From assembly GCF_900107925.1 (NCBI RefSeq), contig NZ_FNUJ01000007.1, positions 620,001 to 684,000 of the forward strand: 64,000 bases of DNA, written 5' to 3'. A model generated the notes under the pieces. The model had not been told where the DNA came from, did not search any database, and saw only the letters and a program-made list of their open reading frames with translations. The number at the start of each line of letters is the position of its first letter. The first letter of the stretch is position 1. Positions 15,890-24,346 of the stretch are shown piece after piece. Source of the stretch: Amycolatopsis pretoriensis. GTDB taxonomy: Bacteria; Actinomycetota; Actinomycetes; Mycobacteriales; Pseudonocardiaceae. A program made the position numbers and the translations under genes.

Positions 15890-17083
15890 GTGAAACGCAT
15901 CGCCGCCGGGTTGACGGCTGCCGCGCTCATCGCACTCTTCGTGCCCGCCACCGCGTCCGCGAGCTTCGGGACCAACGTCCGCTTCGCCACCTTCAACGCT
16001 TCGCTGAACCGCGCCGCGGCCGGGCAGCTGGTGACCGATCTCTCGACGCCGGGCAACGCCCAGGCGCGGAAGGTCGCCGAGGTCGTCCAGCGCAACCGCG
16101 CCGACGTCCAGCTGATCAACGAGTTCGACTACGTGCCCGGCAACCGGGCCGCGGACCTGTTCCGGAAGAACTACCTCGCCGTCGGGCAGAACGGCGCGAA
16201 GCCGATCGACTACCCGTACGCCTACACCGCGCCGGTCAACACCGGCGTCCCGACGGGCTTCGACCTCGATCGCGACGGCACCGTCGGGCTCGGCAACGAC
16301 GCCCAGGGCTTCGGCACCTTCGAAGGCCAGTACGGCCTGCTCGTGCTGTCGAAGTACCCGATCGACCTGGCGCACGTCCGCACGTTCCAGAAGTTCCTCT
16401 GGAAGGACATGCCGGGCGCGCTGCTGCCGGACGACCCGGCCACGCCGGCGCCGCACGACTGGTACCGCCCGGCGGAGTTGAACGTGCTGCGGCTGTCGTC
16501 GAAGTCGCACTGGGACCTGCCGCTGAAGATCGGCCGCTCGACCGTGCACTTCCTGGTCTCGCACCCGACGCCGCCGAGCTTCGACGGCCCCGAGGACCGC
16601 AACGGCACCCGCAACAACGACGAGATCCGCTTCTGGGCGGACTACGTGACCCCGGGCAAGGGCCGCTACATCTACGACGACCGCGGCCACTTCGGCGGCC
16701 TGGGCGCGTCGGAGCGGTTCGTGGTGGCGGGCGACAACAACTCCGACCCGCTCGACGGCGACAGCGTCCCGGGCGCGATCGAGCAGCTGCTGAACGCGCG
16801 TCGCGTGATCCAGACGCATCCGGGCAGCCGTGGCGCGGTGCTGGCGTCGCAGGCCCAGGGCGGGGCGAACGCCGGCCAGCAGAGTGACCCGTTCTACGAC
16901 ACGGGCGACTTCAACGACGTCGCGCCGGGCAACCTGCGGACCGACTACGTGCTGCCGTCGAAGGGGCTGCTGCCGTGGCACGCGGAGGTGTTCTGGCCGG
17001 TGCCTTCGGACCCGCTGTCCCGGCTGAACGACGCCTCCGACCACCACTTGGTCCGCGTGGACGTCCTGGTGCCACTACGGTGA
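15890..17083 (+). CDS. Secreted endonuclease/exonuclease/phosphatase (EEP) family protein
   Basis: 397 aa with a Sec signal peptide (hydrophobic 8-20, cleavage after ASA near residue 25). The metal-dependent EEP fold shows its motifs in order: FATFNASLNR, LINEFDYV with the catalytic Glu, HPTPP with an active-site His, GDNNSDP (Asp/Asn pair), LRTDYVLPS and closing SDHHLVRVD (Asp-His). The GTG at 15890 has GGGAGG 7 bases upstream. It is exported, so it likely attacks extracellular nucleic acid, phosphodiesters or phospholipids; which one is unknown. It is divergent from the TetR-regulated operon with the twin operators between, which suggests shared control. A dehydrogenase gene follows after 4 bases. 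Confidence 0.9.
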   Translation: MKRIAAGLTAAALIALFVPATASASFGTNVRFATFNASLNRAAAGQLVTDLSTPGNAQARKVAEVVQRNRADVQLINEFDYVPGNRAADLFRKNYLAVGQNGAKPIDYPYAYTAPVNTGVPTGFDLDRDGTVGLGNDAQGFGTFEGQYGLLVLSKYPIDLAHVRTFQKFLWKDMPGALLPDDPATPAPHDWYRPAELNVLRLSSKSHWDLPLKIGRSTVHFLVSHPTPPSFDGPEDRNGTRNNDEIRFWADYVTPGKGRYIYDDRGHFGGLGASERFVVAGDNNSDPLDGDSVPGAIEQLLNARRVIQTHPGSRGAVLASQAQGGANAGQQSDPFYDTGDFNDVAPGNLRTDYVLPSKGLLPWHAEVFWPVPSDPLSRLNDASDHHLVRVDVLVPLR

Positions 17084-17087
17084 GATC

Positions 17088-18023
17088 ATGCGCATCGCGA
17101 TCCTCGACGACTACCAGGACGTCGCTCTGACCTTCGGTGACTGGGACTCGCTCGAGGCCGACATAACGGTCTTCACCGAGCCCCTCACCGACGTCGTCGA
17201 GCAGCTGAAGGGCTTCGAAGTGATCGTCGCGATGCGCGAACGGACCCGTTTCCCGGCCGAGGTGCTCGACCGGCTGCCCGACCTGAAGCTGCTGGTGAGC
17301 ACGGGCCCGCGCAACGCGGCCATCGACGTCCCGGCCGCGCGGCGCAACGGCGTCGTCGTGTCGAAGACGGGGTATCTCGGCGAGCCGACCGCCGAGCACA
17401 CGTGGGCGCTCATCCTGGCCGCGTCGCGGAACCTGCCGCAGGAGTTCCGGTCCATGCGCGAAGGCGGCTGGCAGACGACCGTCGGGACCATGCTGCACGG
17501 CAAGACGCTCGGCCTGCTCGGCCTCGGCCGCCTCGGGGCCGGCGCGGCGAAGATCGGACAGGCGTTCGGCATGGAAACGATCGCCTGGAGCCAGAACCTG
17601 ACCCGGGAGAAGGCCGATCCGCACGGCGTGACGGCGGTGTCCAAAGAGGACCTCTTCGCGCGTTCGGACGTGCTGTCGATCCACCTGGTGCTCAGCGGGC
17701 GCACCCGCGGCCTGGTCGGCGCGGCCGAACTGGCGGCGATGAAGCCGAGCGCGCTGCTGGTGAACACCTCCCGCGGCCCGATCGTCGACGAGGCCGCACT
17801 GGTGGACGCGTTGCGGCGCAAGGAGATCCGGGCGGCGGCGCTGGACGTGTACGACGTCGAGCCGTTCCCCGCCGACCATCCACTGAGGACGATGGACAAC
17901 GCGGTCCTGACCCCGCACCTGGGGTTCGTGGCGCGCGAGACGTACGAGATCTTCTACGGCGACGCGGTGGCGGACATCGCGGCCTACCGGGCGGGGGAAC
18001 CGATCCGCGTCATGGAGGGTTAG
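17088..18023 (+). CDS. D-2-hydroxyacid dehydrogenase (phosphoglycerate-dehydrogenase-like)
   Basis: 311 aa NAD-dependent dehydrogenase of the D-isomer-specific family. The nucleotide-binding loop reads GLLGLGRLGAGAAK; the catalytic segment LVNTSRGPIVDEAAL is typical, and the catalytic His is in TPHLGF. The substrate-domain Arg is found in LVSTGPRNAAID, where the family usually has a glycine-rich loop (GxGxxxID). There is no ACT regulatory domain, so it is not SerA of the long type. Exact substrate unknown. The ATG lies 4 bases after the phosphoesterase stop. It converges with the lipoprotein peptidase gene. Confidence 0.9.
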   Translation: MRIAILDDYQDVALTFGDWDSLEADITVFTEPLTDVVEQLKGFEVIVAMRERTRFPAEVLDRLPDLKLLVSTGPRNAAIDVPAARRNGVVVSKTGYLGEPTAEHTWALILAASRNLPQEFRSMREGGWQTTVGTMLHGKTLGLLGLGRLGAGAAKIGQAFGMETIAWSQNLTREKADPHGVTAVSKEDLFARSDVLSIHLVLSGRTRGLVGAAELAAMKPSALLVNTSRGPIVDEAALVDALRRKEIRAAALDVYDVEPFPADHPLRTMDNAVLTPHLGFVARETYEIFYGDAVADIAAYRAGEPIRVMEG

Positions 18024-18025
18024 GC

Positions 18026-18079
18026 GTGCGGCCCGCCGGGGCCCGAGGTCCCCGCACCGGCCCGGCGGCGGGCCCGCAC
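18026..18079. terminator. Large imperfect GC hairpin between convergent genes
   Basis: The arms 18026-18043 and 18059-18079 pair over GTGCGG, CCCGCCG and GGGCC blocks with small bulges. It begins 3 bases after the dehydrogenase stop. No T-run; likely terminates the plus-strand operon. Confidence 0.5.
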
Positions 18080-18141
18080 GAGAACCATGACACCACCCGG
18101 GCACCGCGCCGGGCAGGGTCCAAAGACCCTGGTCACGGCGT

Positions 18142-18221
18142 CCGTTCGGCTGAACGGAAAGCGCTCGCTGCTCGTGAGTGAGAAACAGGGCCAGAACACT
18201 GTTTCCCGTTCACGAGAACGG
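18142..18221. repeat. Two copies of CCGTTC-N4-GAACGG
   Basis: Copies at 18142-18157 (spacer GGCT) and 18206-18221 (spacer ACGA), 64 bases apart, with a 7-base hairpin GAAACAG/CTGTTTC between them. The second copy overlaps the stop of the lipoprotein peptidase gene. Possible terminators or a dispersed palindrome; not assigned. Confidence 0.5.
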
Positions 18222-19691
18222 AACCGAGTCCGGCGCGCAGGTCGCCCCTTCGGCCGGCGCCGCCAGCTCCGTCAAATACCGCGTCACAGCCGCCGAAGCG
18301 CACGCGCTCGGCGCGTCCAGGGACGTGTGGCCGTACCCGTCGACCACGAGCACCCGGCCGTCACCCAGCTCCGCCGCCGTCGCCTGGGCGTTGTGCAGCG
18401 GCGTCGCCGGGTCGAACCGGTTGTTCAGCACCAGGACCGGGTTCTTCCGCGGCCGGTTCCACGGCCCGGTGTACCGGTCGGCGTCGTGCGCCGGCCAGCC
18501 GACGCACTGGGCCATCGAAAACACCGCACCCAGCCCGAAATACGGCTGACGCGCGCTCTCCCGGGCGGCGAGTGCCGCATAGTCCGCCGGCGACGACGGG
18601 TTGTCGCTGTCGACGCACTGGACCGCCAGGAACGCCGCCGAATGCGTCGGGACGTACGGGTCGAGCACCGGCGAAGCGGGCCCTGCGTCGGAAGGCATCG
18701 CCGCAAGCGTCTGCGCGAGCCGTTTCCACCGGCCGGACTGGTACAGCGCGCTGTCGACCGTCCGCATCAGCGAGCCGACGCCCGTGGTGCGCGACGCCCG
18801 CGCGAAGACCCCGGCGAACTTCGCCTTCGGGTCGCCGCCGGAGAACGCGCACTTCGGCCCGGCCGCCGCGCACACGGCGAAGAACTGGTCCAGCTCCTGC
18901 TGCTGCGCCCCGGCGACGTCGGCGCGGACGTCGACCGGCTCCTTCTCCTGTCCCGGCTTGCCCGTGGCGTTGGCGACCAGGTCGAGCGTGCCGTCGAGGA
19001 CCAGCGCGCGCACCTTGTCCGGGAACAGGTTCGCGTACGTGCCACCGAGGTAGGTGCCGTAGGAGTAGCCGTAGAAGTTCAGCGCGGGGTCGCCGACGGC
19101 CTGGCGCAGCAGCTCCAGGTCGCGCGCCACGTTCGCCGTCGACAGGTGGCTCAGCAGCGCACCCGAGGCGGCGCAGGCCCGGCCGGTCGCCGCGCTCGCC
19201 GCGAAGTACGCGTCCGGCTGCCGCAGCGGCGATCCGGGCGCCGGTGCGTGGTCGGCGCCGGGACAGCTGATCGGCGCGGACCCGCCGATCCCGCGCGGGT
19301 CGAAGCTCACCAGGTCGAACCGGGCCCGCAGCTCGGGCGGGTAGCGGTCGGCGAACCGCGTCAGCTCGCCGACGCCGTCGGTGCCCGGCCCGCCGAAGTT
19401 GAAGAACAGCGAGCCGAGCCGCCGGCCCGGGTCACCCGCCGGCAGCCGGATCACCGAGAGGGTGATCGCCGCACCGCGGGGCTCGCGGTAGCTCAGTGGC
19501 ACGGACGCGGCCGCGCACTGGAACTTCCCGTGGCACGGCGTCCAGCGCAGGGCCGGCACGGCGGCGCCGTTGGTGCCGAGCGCCGGCGGAACCGGGACCG
19601 CGGGAGCGGACGACGGTGGGGGAGCGGGCGCCGCGGCAGGAGCGCTGCAGGCGGCGAGCAGGAGCAGCAGCGCGGCGAGAAGCGGCTTCAC
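18210..19691 (-). CDS. Lipoprotein alpha/beta-hydrolase, tripeptidyl aminopeptidase (SlpD/TAP) family
   Basis: 493 aa serine peptidase of family S33. A lipoprotein signal (LLAALLLLLAAC, lipid-modified Cys at about 15) anchors it on the outer face of the membrane. A Pro/Ala linker is followed by FNFGGPGTDGVGEL with the oxyanion HGGPG-like element and FYGYSYGTYLGG with the catalytic Ser. The C-terminal TAP-like domain has LVLNNRFDPATPLHNA and GYGHTSL with the catalytic Asp and His. It is likely to release N-terminal tripeptides from secreted proteins or peptides. GTG start overlapping the stop of the beta-lactamase-like gene (GTGA), hence coupled. Confidence 0.92.
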   Translation of the reverse strand: MKPLLAALLLLLAACSAPAAAPAPPPSSAPAVPVPPALGTNGAAVPALRWTPCHGKFQCAAASVPLSYREPRGAAITLSVIRLPAGDPGRRLGSLFFNFGGPGTDGVGELTRFADRYPPELRARFDLVSFDPRGIGGSAPISCPGADHAPAPGSPLRQPDAYFAASAATGRACAASGALLSHLSTANVARDLELLRQAVGDPALNFYGYSYGTYLGGTYANLFPDKVRALVLDGTLDLVANATGKPGQEKEPVDVRADVAGAQQQELDQFFAVCAAAGPKCAFSGGDPKAKFAGVFARASRTTGVGSLMRTVDSALYQSGRWKRLAQTLAAMPSDAGPASPVLDPYVPTHSAAFLAVQCVDSDNPSSPADYAALAARESARQPYFGLGAVFSMAQCVGWPAHDADRYTGPWNRPRKNPVLVLNNRFDPATPLHNAQATAAELGDGRVLVVDGYGHTSLDAPSACASAAVTRYLTELAAPAEGATCAPDSVPFS

Positions 19692-20503
19692 GCGCTCAAT
19701 TCCGCCAGCACGGCGTCGGTGTAGCGCGGCCAGACCTCGGCGGCCCACGGGCCGAACGCGCGGTCGGTCAGCGCGACGCAGGCCGCGCCCGCGTCCGGGT
19801 CGACCCAGAGGAACGTGCCCGACTGGCCGAAGTGCCCGAAGGTGCGCGGCGAGCTGTTCGCGCCCGTCCAGTGCGGGCTCTTGTGGTCGCGGATCTCGAA
19901 GCCGAGGCCCCAGTCGTTGGGCTTCTGGTGCCCGAAGCCGGGCAGCACGCCGGACAGGCCGGGGAACACGACGTTCGTCGCCTCGGCGACGGTGGCGGGG
20001 TCGAGCAGCTTGGGGGCCTGCAGCTCGGCGGCGAACGCGGCCAGGTCGTCCACAGTGGACACGATGTCGGCGGCGGGCGAGCCGTCCAGGGTCGTGTTCG
20101 TCATGCCGAGCGGGGCGAACAGCGCCTCGGCCTGGTACTGCGCGAAGGGGATGCCGGAGTGCTCGGCCAGCGCGTCGGCGAGCTCCTCGAACCCGGCGTT
20201 GGAGTAGAGCCGCCGCGTGCCCGGCTCGGCCATGGCCTTGTGCGCGTCGAACGCGAGGCCGGAGGTGTGGGCCAGCAGGTGCCGCACGGTCGAGCCCTCG
20301 GGCCCGGCCGGGGTGTCCAGCTCGACGACGCCCTCTTCGACCGCGATGAGCGCGGCGTAGGCGGTGAGCGGCTTGCTGACCGAAGCCAGCCGGAACTTCC
20401 GCGCGGTGTCGCCGTGGCTGCCCACGACGCCGCCGTCCGCCGTCACCACGGCCGTCGCGGCGGTGTCCACCGGCCAGTCTTCGACCAAGCGCACGCTTTC
20501 CAT
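19688..20503 (-). CDS. Serine hydrolase, beta-lactamase/esterase (class C-like) family
   Basis: 271 aa, shorter than true AmpC enzymes and without a signal peptide. It has the penicillin-binding fold motifs: S-x-x-K in SVSKPLTAY, Y-S-N in LYSNAGF and HFGQSG replacing the usual K/H-T-G. Such proteins are usually esterases or D-aminopeptidases. The gene is translationally coupled to the downstream lipoprotein peptidase. A strong hairpin upstream (20521-20565) separates it from ptsH, so it has its own promoter. Confidence 0.9.
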   Translation of the reverse strand: MESVRLVEDWPVDTAATAVVTADGGVVGSHGDTARKFRLASVSKPLTAYAALIAVEEGVVELDTPAGPEGSTVRHLLAHTSGLAFDAHKAMAEPGTRRLYSNAGFEELADALAEHSGIPFAQYQAEALFAPLGMTNTTLDGSPAADIVSTVDDLAAFAAELQAPKLLDPATVAEATNVVFPGLSGVLPGFGHQKPNDWGLGFEIRDHKSPHWTGANSSPRTFGHFGQSGTFLWVDPDAGAACVALTDRAFGPWAAEVWPRYTDAVLAELSA

Positions 20504-20520
20504 GCGCCCACCTTACGAAA

Positions 20521-20565
20521 CGAAGGCCTCCGCACCGGTGTCGGGGACCGGTGCGGAGGCCTTCG
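20521..20565 (-). terminator. Strong hairpin terminator after ptsH
   Basis: Perfect 19-base stem (20521-20539 with 20547-20565) and 7-base loop, 12 bases after the ptsH stop on the minus strand, followed there by TTTCGT. It insulates the PTS operon from the hydrolase operon. Confidence 0.85.
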
Positions 20566-20577
20566 CGGGTGTGTCGA

Positions 20578-20844
20578 TCAGGCGTCGAGGTCGGTGGCGA
20601 CGAGCTGGGCGACCGCTTCCACGGCCTCCTCGGCACCCTCGCCCTCGGCGCTGATCACGACCTCGTCGCCGTACCCGGCGGCGAGCGTCATCAGGTTGAG
20701 CACGCTGCCGGCGGCCACCGGGCTCCCGCCGGCCTTGGCGATCTGCACCGCGACGGGCTGCGCCGCGGCCGCCTTCGCCACCAGCGCGGCCGGCCTGGCG
20801 TGCAGGCCCACCTTGCTCGCCACGGCGACGCGTTTCTCCGGCAT
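20578..20844 (-). CDS. ptsH: Phosphocarrier protein HPr
   Basis: 88-aa cytosolic carrier that takes phosphate from enzyme I and passes it to EIIA. The active-site His15 lies in SKVGLHARPAA. The position of the Ser46 regulatory site is held by Ser47 in AAGSVLNLMTL, one residue offset. The gene lies 40 bases downstream of the EIIC gene on the same strand, with a ribosome site (AGAGAGGA) and then a strong terminator, so it closes the operon. Enzyme I (ptsI) is not in the window. Confidence 0.96.
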   Translation of the reverse strand: MPEKRVAVASKVGLHARPAALVAKAAAAQPVAVQIAKAGGSPVAAGSVLNLMTLAAGYGDEVVISAEGEGAEEAVEAVAQLVATDLDA

Positions 20845-20884
20845 GTTCGTCCTCTCGCTTCTGGGGTCTACGTCGGTGGAGATG

Positions 20885-22120
20885 TTACGCGGCGGCCGTG
20901 CGGTCGAGGTCGGCCTCGATCGAGTCGTCCTCGCGGCCGGGGGTCCGCAGGTTGAACTTGACGATCGCGAACCGGAAGACCACGTAGTAGATCACCGCGT
21001 AGACCAGGCCGATCGGCACGAGCAGCCACGGCTTCTGCGCCGCCGGGGCACCCAGGTTCAGCAGGAAGTCGATGCCGCCCGCGGAGAAGTTGAAGCTCTG
21101 GTGGATGCCGAGCGCGTTGCAGATCGCCAGCGAGGTGCCGGTCATGATCGCGTGGAAGAGGTACAGCGGCCACGCGACGAACATGAACGAGAACTCGATC
21201 GGCTCGGTGACACCCGTGATGAACGAGGTCAGCGCGCCGGCGATCATCACACCGCCGACGACCTTCTTCTGCGCCGGGCGGGCCGTCTGCCAGATGGCCA
21301 GGGCGGCGGCGGGCAGCGCGAACATGAAGATCGGGAAGAAGCCGGTGGTGAACGCACCCGCCGACATCTTGCCCGCGACGAAGTTGTTGATGTCGCCGCC
21401 GTCGAAGATGAACCACACCGGGACGTTCAGCAGCTGGTGCAGACCGACCGGGATGAGCAGGCGGTTCAGCGCGCCGTAGATGCCGCCACCGACGACCGGG
21501 GACGCCGTGACCGCGTCACCGGCGGCCTGGATGCCCTGGTCGACCCAGTGGAAGACCAGGCCGAAGAGCACGCCGAGGATCAGCATGACGAAGGCGGTGA
21601 TGATCGGGACGAACCGGCGGCCGCCGAAGAACGCCAGGTAGGCCGGCAGCTTGATGCGGTGGTAACGCTGCCACAGCAACGCGGCCACGATGCCGACGAC
21701 GACGCCGGCGAGCACCGAGTACGGCCACTTGATCGGCGCGAGCTCGGTGGCACCCGCCTTGTAGCCGGGCAGGTCGCTCAGCGGGGCGAACACCTGGACG
21801 ACGGCGCTGAAGACGAAGAAGCCGACGACCGCCGCGACACCGGTCGAGCCGTCGCCCTTGCGGGCGAAGCCGACGGCGATGCCGACCGCGAACAGCAGGG
21901 GCAGCCAGTTGAACAGCGTGCCGCCCGCGGCGCCGAGCACCGAGGCGACCTTGTTCCAGCCCAGGCCGTCCTTGCCGAGCATGTCGTCCTGCCCGAACCG
22001 CAGCAGGATGCCCGCCGCCGGGAGGGTGGCGATCGGAAGCATGAGGCTACGGCCGAAGCGCTGAAGACCGGCGAGACCGCCGCCGCTCTTCTTCGCCCCC
22101 TCCGCGGTGGTGGAGCTCAT
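20885..22120 (-). CDS. PTS transporter subunit EIIC, glucose/N-acetylglucosamine family
   Basis: 411-aa membrane channel subunit with about ten hydrophobic helices. It has the EIIC signatures GVTEPIEFSFMFVAWPLY and HQSFNFSAGGIDFLLN. It lacks fused EIIB and EIIA domains, matching the split NagE2/NagF arrangement of streptomycetes; EIIB and EIIA are encoded divergently at 23148-23839. The ATG at 22120 has GGAGG upstream and overlaps the stop of the GntR regulator as ATGA, so regulator and transporter are coupled. N-acetylglucosamine is the likeliest substrate given the DasR-like regulator (inference); glucose is possible. Confidence 0.93.
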   Translation of the reverse strand: MSSTTAEGAKKSGGGLAGLQRFGRSLMLPIATLPAAGILLRFGQDDMLGKDGLGWNKVASVLGAAGGTLFNWLPLLFAVGIAVGFARKGDGSTGVAAVVGFFVFSAVVQVFAPLSDLPGYKAGATELAPIKWPYSVLAGVVVGIVAALLWQRYHRIKLPAYLAFFGGRRFVPIITAFVMLILGVLFGLVFHWVDQGIQAAGDAVTASPVVGGGIYGALNRLLIPVGLHQLLNVPVWFIFDGGDINNFVAGKMSAGAFTTGFFPIFMFALPAAALAIWQTARPAQKKVVGGVMIAGALTSFITGVTEPIEFSFMFVAWPLYLFHAIMTGTSLAICNALGIHQSFNFSAGGIDFLLNLGAPAAQKPWLLVPIGLVYAVIYYVVFRFAIVKFNLRTPGREDDSIEADLDRTAAA

Positions 22121-22905
22121 CTGGAACCTCCATAGTGGGGTGGTTGACCGGGTTCCGGGGTGTTCCGGTCCAACTGCATGGTCACCTGGTAGTGATCTCC
22201 CCGGTACCAGGACGTGATGTCTTCTATCGGGTCCCCGCCTGCGCTGGAGACCCGGCGGAACACGAGCAGGGGACTGCCGGCGCGCATGCCGAGCAGCCGG
22301 GCCGTCTCGCGGTCCGCTCCTTCGGCCCAGACCGTCTGCCACGCCTGGTCGGGACGCACGTCGTACGTCTCGGCCAGCTGCGCGTAGATGGACTGGGTCA
22401 GGTCGAGCTCGAGCAGGCCGGGAGCCCGGCCCGCGTGGTACCAGCCCCGTTCGACGGCCAGGGGCACGCCGTCGGCGTGGCGCAACCGCACCAGGTGGTG
22501 CGCGGGGGCGCCCTCGGTGAGGCCGAGGGCGTGCGCCGATGCGGTGGGCGGGACCTCGGTGGCCGCGGAGACCACCTCGGTCGTCGGGGTCAGCCCGCGC
22601 CGCCGCATGTCATCGGTGAACGACATCAGGTAGAGCTGCAGCTCCATCCGCCGGGCCGCGGTGAACGTGCCCTTGCCGCGGACGCGGGCGAGCAGCCCTT
22701 CCTCGACCAGCTTGCCGATCGCCGATCTGACCGTGAGCCGCGACACGCCGTAGCGCTGGGCGAGCTCACGTTCCGACGGGATCGGCGCACCCGGCGGGAG
22801 TTCCCGTTCCACCGTGCGGCGGAGGATCTCCCGCAGCTGGGCGTGCTTGGGCGTGGGCCCGTTCACGACCCGGTCGGGTGGCGGGACGTGCGCTGCCGCG
22901 CTCAT
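22117..22905 (-). CDS. GntR/HutC family regulator, DasR-like
   Basis: About 262 aa from the ATG at 22905, which has AGGAGGGTG about 9 bases upstream; the frame is open to 23034. The N-terminal winged helix reads PSERELAQRYGVSRLTVRSAIGKLVEEGLL, followed by the wing RGKGTFTA. The UTRA effector domain has LVRLRHADGVPLAVERGWYHA and DPIEDITSWYRGDHYQV. DasR, the closest known type, binds glucosamine-6-phosphate-like ligands and controls chitin and GlcNAc use. Its palindromic target is present 71-86 bases upstream. Being cotranscribed with EIIC, it probably autoregulates the PTS locus (inference). Confidence 0.9.
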   Translation of the reverse strand: MSAAAHVPPPDRVVNGPTPKHAQLREILRRTVERELPPGAPIPSERELAQRYGVSRLTVRSAIGKLVEEGLLARVRGKGTFTAARRMELQLYLMSFTDDMRRRGLTPTTEVVSAATEVPPTASAHALGLTEGAPAHHLVRLRHADGVPLAVERGWYHAGRAPGLLELDLTQSIYAQLAETYDVRPDQAWQTVWAEGADRETARLLGMRAGSPLLVFRRVSSAGGDPIEDITSWYRGDHYQVTMQLDRNTPEPGQPPHYGGSR

Positions 22906-22975
22906 CGGCGTCACCCTCCTCGTTCTCGCGGCACCGGGGACCGGTGCTCGCGTCCGGCCCGGAACATTGGTACGT

Positions 22976-22991
22976 TCCGGTCTAGACCAAT
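22976..22991. promoter_or_regulatory. DasR-responsive-element-like operator
   Basis: The 16 bases TCCGGTCTAGACCAAT contain the perfect palindrome GGTCTAGACC (22979-22988). The streptomycete dre consensus is ACTGGTCTAGACCACT. It lies between the divergent regulator/EIIC/HPr and EIIB/EIIA operons, so one site could serve both. An additional pair CCGGAAC/GTTCCGG (22959-22965, 22974-22980) overlaps its left edge. Confidence 0.8.
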
Positions 22992-23147
22992 GATCTGATG
23001 GGGCAGGATGCTCCGCCGTGCGGACGGGTGTCAACCACCGTTATCCGTTCGTGGCCCGCGGCGGGGTGCATGCCGACGAACGGCGTAGTACAGGTGGACA
23101 CGCGGTTCGCGTCAGGTTGGGAACAAACAGTGATCAAGGAGACCGCG

Positions 23148-23387
23148 ATGGCGGATGACAGGCCCGAAAAGATCCTCGCCGCACTCGGCGGCACGGAGAA
23201 CCTCACCGAGATCGAGGGCTGCATCACGCGGCTGCGCTGCGAGGTCGAGGACATGAGCCTCGTCGACGAGGCGGCGCTGAAGAAGGCCGGTGCGATGGGC
23301 GTCGTCAAGATGGGGTCGTCGGCGCTGCAGGTGATCGTCGGGCCGGAGGCGGACACGATCGCCAGCGACATCGAGGACCTGCTGTGA
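23148..23387 (+). CDS. PTS subunit EIIB, glucose/N-acetylglucosamine family
   Basis: 79-aa cytosolic phosphotransfer protein. Active-site Cys25 sits in IEGCITRLR, the signature of glucose-type EIIB, and the protein ends in the VIVGPEADTIASDI pattern. The ATG at 23148 has AAGGAG 7 bases upstream; earlier in-frame codons belong to the leader. It overlaps the EIIA gene as GTGA. It corresponds to NagF, the separate GlcNAc EIIB of Streptomyces, and works with the EIIC encoded divergently. Confidence 0.93.
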   Translation: MADDRPEKILAALGGTENLTEIEGCITRLRCEVEDMSLVDEAALKKAGAMGVVKMGSSALQVIVGPEADTIASDIEDLL

Positions 23388-23839
23388 GCCTGGAGATCCT
23401 CAGCCCGGTCGCCGGGCGCGTGGTGCCGATCACCGAGGTCCCGGACCCGGTGTTCGCGCAGGCCATGGTGGGTCCGGGCATCGCGGTGCAGCCCTCGGGC
23501 GGCCGGTCGGACGCGGTCGCGCCGGTCGACGGCACGGTCGCGACGCTGCACCCGCACGCCTACGTCGTCGCGACCGAGGACGGCAAGGCCGTGCTGGTCC
23601 ACCTGGGGATCGACACGGTCAAGGAGAAGGGTGAAGGCTTCACGCTGCACGTCGTCAAGGGCGAGCAGGTGCGGGCCGGCCAGCCGATCGTCAGCTGGGA
23701 CCCGGAAGCGGTGACCGCGGCGGGGTATTCGGCGATCGTCCCGGTCGTCGCGCTGGACGCGTCGGCGGACGTTCTGTCCGGTTTGGACGCCGAGCGCGAC
23801 GTCACGGCCGGCGAGAAGCTGTTCGGCTGGGACGCCTGA
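23384..23839 (+). CDS. PTS subunit EIIA, glucose type (Crr-like)
   Basis: 151-aa cytosolic protein that carries phosphate from HPr to EIIB. The two active-site histidines are His58 (LHPHAYVV) and His73 (VLVHLGIDTV), spaced as in EIIA-Glc. The GTG overlaps the EIIB stop. A bidirectional hairpin follows. With HPr, EIIB and EIIC present, only enzyme I is missing from a complete local PTS. Confidence 0.94.
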   Translation: MSLEILSPVAGRVVPITEVPDPVFAQAMVGPGIAVQPSGGRSDAVAPVDGTVATLHPHAYVVATEDGKAVLVHLGIDTVKEKGEGFTLHVVKGEQVRAGQPIVSWDPEAVTAAGYSAIVPVVALDASADVLSGLDAERDVTAGEKLFGWDA

Positions 23840-23854
23840 GTCGCTTCTGTCACA

Positions 23855-23897
23855 CGGAGAGCCCTTGTGGACGGTGTTCGTCCCCAAGGGCTCTCCG
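23855..23897. terminator. Bidirectional terminator between EIIA and Rieske genes
   Basis: Stem of 13 bases (23855-23867 with 23885-23897), one mismatch, then 4 more pairs (23869-23872 with 23880-23883) and a 7-base loop. It sits between convergent genes. Confidence 0.8.
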
Positions 23898-23911
23898 GCG
23901 TTGCCGGCCCG

Positions 23912-24346
23912 TCAGCCGGCGACGACCTTGCCGTTCTCGACCTTGACCGGCACGCTCGGCAGCGGCTTGTTCGCCGGGCCCTGCTTGACCTCCCCGGTGA
24001 GGGCGTTGAACACCGAGCCGTGGCACGGGCAGACGAGGTCGGCGCCCTTCGGCGCGACCGTGCAGCCCTGGTGCGTGCAGATCGCGCTGAACGCGGCGCA
24101 GGCGGATTCGGACGTCCGGGCCACGATCACGTCGGAGCCGTCGGGGGCCTTGGCGGCCTTCGCCTGCCCGACCGGGACGTCGGCGAGCGCGACCAGCGGC
24201 GTCCCGGCGGCGATCGGCGCCTGCGCGGTGCCGGACTTGGCGTCGTCCGAAGAGCAGGCGGAGAGCGCGACGGCGCCGACGGCGGCACCGGCGACGGCGG
24301 CACCCGTGGTCAGGACGGTGCGGCGGGAGTGCAGTTCGGCAGTCAT
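23912..24346 (-). CDS. Exported Rieske [2Fe-2S] protein
   Basis: 144 aa. The N-terminus has a twin-arginine motif (SRRTVLTTG) before a hydrophobic stretch and a Cys in ALSACSSD that could be a lipobox, so a folded cluster-bearing protein is exported by Tat and probably lipid-anchored. The Rieske ligands are CTHQGC and CPCHGS, the normal C-x-H...C-x-x-H set. No cytochrome b or oxygenase partner is adjacent. Similar stand-alone Rieske lipoproteins are frequent in actinobacteria with unknown electron partners. Confidence 0.9.
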   Translation of the reverse strand: MTAELHSRRTVLTTGAAVAGAAVGAVALSACSSDDAKSGTAQAPIAAGTPLVALADVPVGQAKAAKAPDGSDVIVARTSESACAAFSAICTHQGCTVAPKGADLVCPCHGSVFNALTGEVKQGPANKPLPSVPVKVENGKVVAG

